Positions 26,128 through 28,252 of a DNA stretch of 28,252 nucleotides are shown piece by piece. The notes under the pieces are model-generated. The model saw nothing but the letters and a program-made list of their open reading frames with translations, was not told the DNA's origin and made no database searches. Every line of letters begins with the position of its first letter. Within the stretch, counting starts at the first letter, position 1. The stretch is from contig CAKURH010000048.1 of the NCBI GenBank assembly GCA_934675625.1, forward strand, positions 1 through 28,252, written 5' to 3'. This stretch comes from an uncultured Kiritimatiellota bacterium (lineage in GTDB: Bacteria; Verrucomicrobiota; Kiritimatiellia; RFP12; UBA1067). The translations under genes were made by a program, and so were the position numbers.

Positions 26128-27132
26128 TCACAACGGCGCACGGACACCGGCAATCGTCTTCGCGCCCGTCAGAACCATCACGAGACGATCGACACCCAGC
26201 GCGACGCCCGCCGCTGACCCGATGCGCGGCAGCGCCGCCAGGAAATCCTCGTCGAGGGGATAATCCGACTCGCCCAGAACCTGCCGGTTCGATTTCGCCG
26301 CCATGAACCGCGCGCGCTGCTCCGCCGCGTCGCACAGTTCCGTAAAGCAGTTCGCAAGCTCCATCCCGTCCCAGTAAAACTCCCACCGCTCGGCATAAAC
26401 CCTTGGGGACAGACCCCCGGACGTGTCTTCTGAAAGCGACTGAAAATCACTGTTTTTCGACAATTTCGCCAAAGAAGCGGCTTGCGGCGGGTAGTCCATC
26501 AGGAACACGCCGCCACCGAGGGCCTTGATGGCGGGCTCGATTTTCGTCGCCATGTCGAAGTCAAAGCGATCCTGATCCCAATCCGTCCACGGATCCCATC
26601 CGGCGTATTTCAAGTAGGCGTCCCGCACCGTCAGCCGCTGGGGACAGACCCCACGTGCCGGGGGACAGACCCTGGCGTGAGCGTGGGGACAGACCCCCGA
26701 ATTCTGGGGACAGGCCCCCGCCGAAGAGACGGGAGGGACGCGCTTGTCGCGTCCGGGTTTTGCAATCGGCTCAAGGGCTCCGAGCAGGGCTTCCAAGTCC
26801 GCCGCGATGTCGAGGTAGGTCGCATTCTTGCGGTACCACTCGATCATCGTGAATTCGGGATTGTGGCGCGACCCCCGCTCGCCCTCGCGGAAGCACGGCC
26901 CGATCTGGTAGAGGCGATCCATCCCCGCCGCCAGCAGCTTCTTCATCTGAAGTTCCGGCGAGGCGCGCAGATAGCCGCCATCCCGACAGGGCGGACAGTC
27001 GATGTGCTCTTCCGGCGCCGGCGCGGGAATCCGCACCGCCGTCTCGACCTCAACGAAGCCGCGCGCATCAAAAAACGCGCGAATCGCCCGAACGATCCGC
27101 GCCCGTTCAATCAAAACATCCACATTGGGCAT
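26128..27132 (-). CDS. epmA: EpmA (EF-P beta-lysyltransferase) with repeat-encoded inserts
   Basis: This class II lysyl-tRNA synthetase paralogue lacks the anticodon domain and attaches beta-lysine to elongation factor P. The core is recognisable: ETAVRIPAPAPEEHI, YLRASPELQMKKLLAAG, motif 2 CFREGERGSRHNPEFTMIEW, ERWEFYWDGMELANCFTEL, and motif 3 GVALGVDRLVM near the C-terminus. At 334 aa its length is near normal, but two stretches look inserted: residues about 140-164, made of GVCPQ-like units encoded by four GGGGACAG repeats, and residues about 230-243 (ending SGGLSP) with one copy. Function may need epmB and efp elsewhere. GAGGA precedes the ATG. It follows the SdpI-like gene by 21 nt. Confidence 0.92.
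   Translation of the reverse strand: MPNVDVLIERARIVRAIRAFFDARGFVEVETAVRIPAPAPEEHIDCPPCRDGGYLRASPELQMKKLLAAGMDRLYQIGPCFREGERGSRHNPEFTMIEWYRKNATYLDIAADLEALLGALEPIAKPGRDKRVPPVSSAGACPQNSGVCPHAHARVCPPARGVCPQRLTVRDAYLKYAGWDPWTDWDQDRFDFDMATKIEPAIKALGGGVFLMDYPPQAASLAKLSKNSDFQSLSEDTSGGLSPRVYAERWEFYWDGMELANCFTELCDAAEQRARFMAAKSNRQVLGESDYPLDEDFLAALPRIGSAAGVALGVDRLVMVLTGAKTIAGVRAPL
26405..26412. repeat. Single GGGGACAG copy inside epmA
   Basis: The octamer, in the context CTTGGGGACAGACCCCC, lies within epmA and is read there as GGLSPR. This is a different reading frame from the GVCPQ units of the other cluster in the same gene. It precedes the conserved block that begins RVYAERWEFYW. Confidence 0.8.
26640..26713. 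repeat. Cluster of four GGGGACAG copies inside epmA
   Basis: Copies start at 26640, 26661, 26685 and 26706, all in the same orientation and each followed by (A/G)CCC. Starts are 21, 24 and 21 nt apart, all multiples of three, so every copy is read in the same frame as (G/A/V)CP(Q/H/P). Neighbouring DNA varies, but the core and its GGGG/CCCC symmetry are kept. Confidence 0.88.
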
Positions 27133-27153
27133 GCCTTTTGTCCTCAGTAACGG

Positions 27154-27963
27154 CTACTTGTGTACGGCATCACCATGCGCACTTTTCGCATCGCCAAACC
27201 TTTCTTTCAGCGCGTTCTCGACGGGCAGAATCGAAAAGGCAATCGTGCCCGCACATTGAACAAGGCAGAGCGCAAACATGAGCAAGTGGAAATACCATTT
27301 CCGCCTCATCTTCCAGACAAGGAGGGTTGCCACGCAAACCGACACGGCCAAGGAAGTCCATCCGACCCACCAAGACACCTGACCGAAATACGCCTGTGCG
27401 AAATCCCATGCCTCCTGACTCTGCATCGACAAGGCCGTGCGGTAGCCGCAGGAACCGTTGACGCTTCCGGCAAACATTCCGCGCCGACTCAGCCAGCCAA
27501 TGACTATGAAAACAGCAGGCATAATGGCCAAACTTGCCATACAGGCAATGATGACCACACGCTCATACTGACGAAAACGCTTGTTGGCCACGTCGGTCCC
27601 AGCAACCGCGCGCGTCGCCCCAAACTTTTTTTTCAGGGCATACTCGCAAAAGGCCATCAGCGGCAGGGGGCCCACCATTGACTGCACCGCAATGAAATAG
27701 ACCCAGACTTCACGGACGCGAACATCCAGATGCCGCAGACAAAAAATCGTCACGACGGACAGAATCAGCAAAATCCAACCGCCCCACCAACTGGCACGGC
27801 CATAGACCTCCTGTGCGTACTTCCACGCCTCATCGCTCTGCATGGACAACGCCGTGCGATAGCCGAACACGGCATTGCGGCTGCGCGGATAATGGCCATG
27901 CCGCCACAGCCATCCCATGACGATGAACAGTCCCGGCACAAGAAATATTAAAGCCATGTGCAT
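27154..27963 (-). CDS. SdpI-like integral membrane protein, internally duplicated
   Basis: This 269-aa protein has about six hydrophobic segments. Two halves of about 140 residues repeat each other: GYRTALSMQSDEAWKYAQ at 34-51 and GYRTALSMQSQEAWDFAQ at 173-190, each followed by SWWxGW, and later ALKKKFG and ALKERFG. The GYRT...SM...W pattern is that of the SdpI/YhfL family, whose best-known member gives immunity to the SdpC toxin in Bacillus; no toxin gene is visible here, and family members elsewhere have unknown roles. Base composition is less GC-rich than the neighbours, which hints at acquisition. No Shine-Dalgarno sequence is seen; the start could be at 27963 or 27957. Confidence 0.82.
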   Translation of the reverse strand: MHMALIFLVPGLFIVMGWLWRHGHYPRSRNAVFGYRTALSMQSDEAWKYAQEVYGRASWWGGWILLILSVVTIFCLRHLDVRVREVWVYFIAVQSMVGPLPLMAFCEYALKKKFGATRAVAGTDVANKRFRQYERVVIIACMASLAIMPAVFIVIGWLSRRGMFAGSVNGSCGYRTALSMQSQEAWDFAQAYFGQVSWWVGWTSLAVSVCVATLLVWKMRRKWYFHLLMFALCLVQCAGTIAFSILPVENALKERFGDAKSAHGDAVHK

Positions 27964-28010
27964 ATCGTTATGTAGAAAGATTATGTGGTCAAAGAAAGCA
28001 GATACCGCTA

Positions 28011-28021
28011 ATTATAGCAAA
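28011..28021 (-). promoter_or_regulatory. Promoter of the SdpI-like gene, extended -10
   Basis: The minus strand reads TTTGCTATAAT with the hexamer at 28011-28016 and TGC before it. The start would lie near 28004, about 40 nt ahead of the ATG. It may drive the SdpI-like gene and, through the 21-nt gap, epmA. Confidence 0.6.
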
Positions 28022-28252
28022 TCTTTCCGACGGTCGTTTGACCGCACTGCACGTAACGACTTTTTGAGACCTTCTGGAACAGGAACGTTCTGCGTGAGAA
28101 TTTTCCGCTCTGAATTCTCATTTTCACACTATCTGCTCAAACCATCTTATTTTCTTGCGTTTTCAACCGTCAAATATGGGGACAGCAACTGTAAATTTCG
28201 ACTGAAATTTTCGTGCCATGTCTAAAGGTGAAGATTTTCGTTCCATTGCGCG
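28022..28252. other. Right-edge intergenic stretch with inverted repeats and a GGGGACAG copy
   Basis: This AT-richer stretch has no supported complete gene. It contains an inverted repeat of TGAGAATT (28095-28102) with AATTCTCA (28113-28120) followed by TTTT, a possible plus-strand terminator. A single GGGGACAG lies at 28178-28185 and a perfect 7-bp hairpin AAATTTC-GACT-GAAATTT at 28193-28210. A plus-strand ATG at 28218 opens a frame (MSKGEDFRSIA) that runs off the edge; it is too short to judge. Confidence 0.5.

Overview
The window is about 28 kb of GC-rich bacterial chromosome. Every gene I can support lies on the minus strand, so the sequence reads backwards as a series of housekeeping operons. 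An outer-membrane organism is suggested by a lipoprotein-type periplasmic adaptor, a type IV pilus/type II secretion ATPase and a secreted glycosidase. The gene mix (eukaryote-like GH13 branching enzyme, free-standing EpmA, a sigma-70 with a long acidic N-terminus, alanine/glutamate-rich ribosomal protein tails) would suit the PVC group (Verrucomicrobiota/Kiritimatiellota, perhaps a gut metagenome). That placement is inference from general character, not from a search.

Layout in transcription order, from the right end leftwards. (1) 28252-25985: a repeat-bearing intergenic stretch, an internally duplicated SdpI-like membrane protein and epmA. (2) 25984-21522: rpoD, a membrane-anchored RRM protein, a DJ-1/PfpI protein and a ClC chloride transporter. 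(3) 21505-16071: a Na+/Ca2+ exchanger, cytidylate kinase joined in frame to a secreted GH31 glycosidase, a MacA-like adaptor and a LolD/MacB-like ATPase. (4) 16014-9289: coaD, yceD, rpmF, plsX, leuS and a pilB/gspE ATPase. (5) 9199-5675: the alpha operon rpmJ-rpsM-rpsK-rpsD-rpoA-rplQ with rpsU added at its end, closed by a strong TTCG-loop terminator. (6) 5539-124: glgB, nfo and a clpB that lacks the N-terminal domain.

Promoters are easy to see because AT-rich -10 boxes stand out. Seven sites share an extended -10 of the form TGn-TATAAT or TATACT. The one clear TATAAT without TGn, inside yceD, instead has a near-consensus -35 at 17 bp. Two genes (nfo and the exchanger) have the -10 so close to the start codon that their mRNAs are probably leaderless.

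The most interesting signal is two unrelated families of short GC-rich repeats. One, built on GGGGACAG(A/G)CCCC, forms clusters in the clpB-nfo spacer and inside epmA, with a single copy near the right end. The other is a unit of about 43 nt containing CTTGGGCAAGG and CCCCGTCCGTT, present three times plus a fragment inside leuS. In both synthetase-family genes the repeats are in frame and seem to add peptide inserts at tolerant sites, comparable in principle to the protein-inserted palindromic elements of Rickettsia. Other oddities are the cmk-GH31 in-frame junction, the membrane-anchored RRM protein, a 73-residue charged tail on RpoA, and an ABC ATPase/adaptor pair with no permease.
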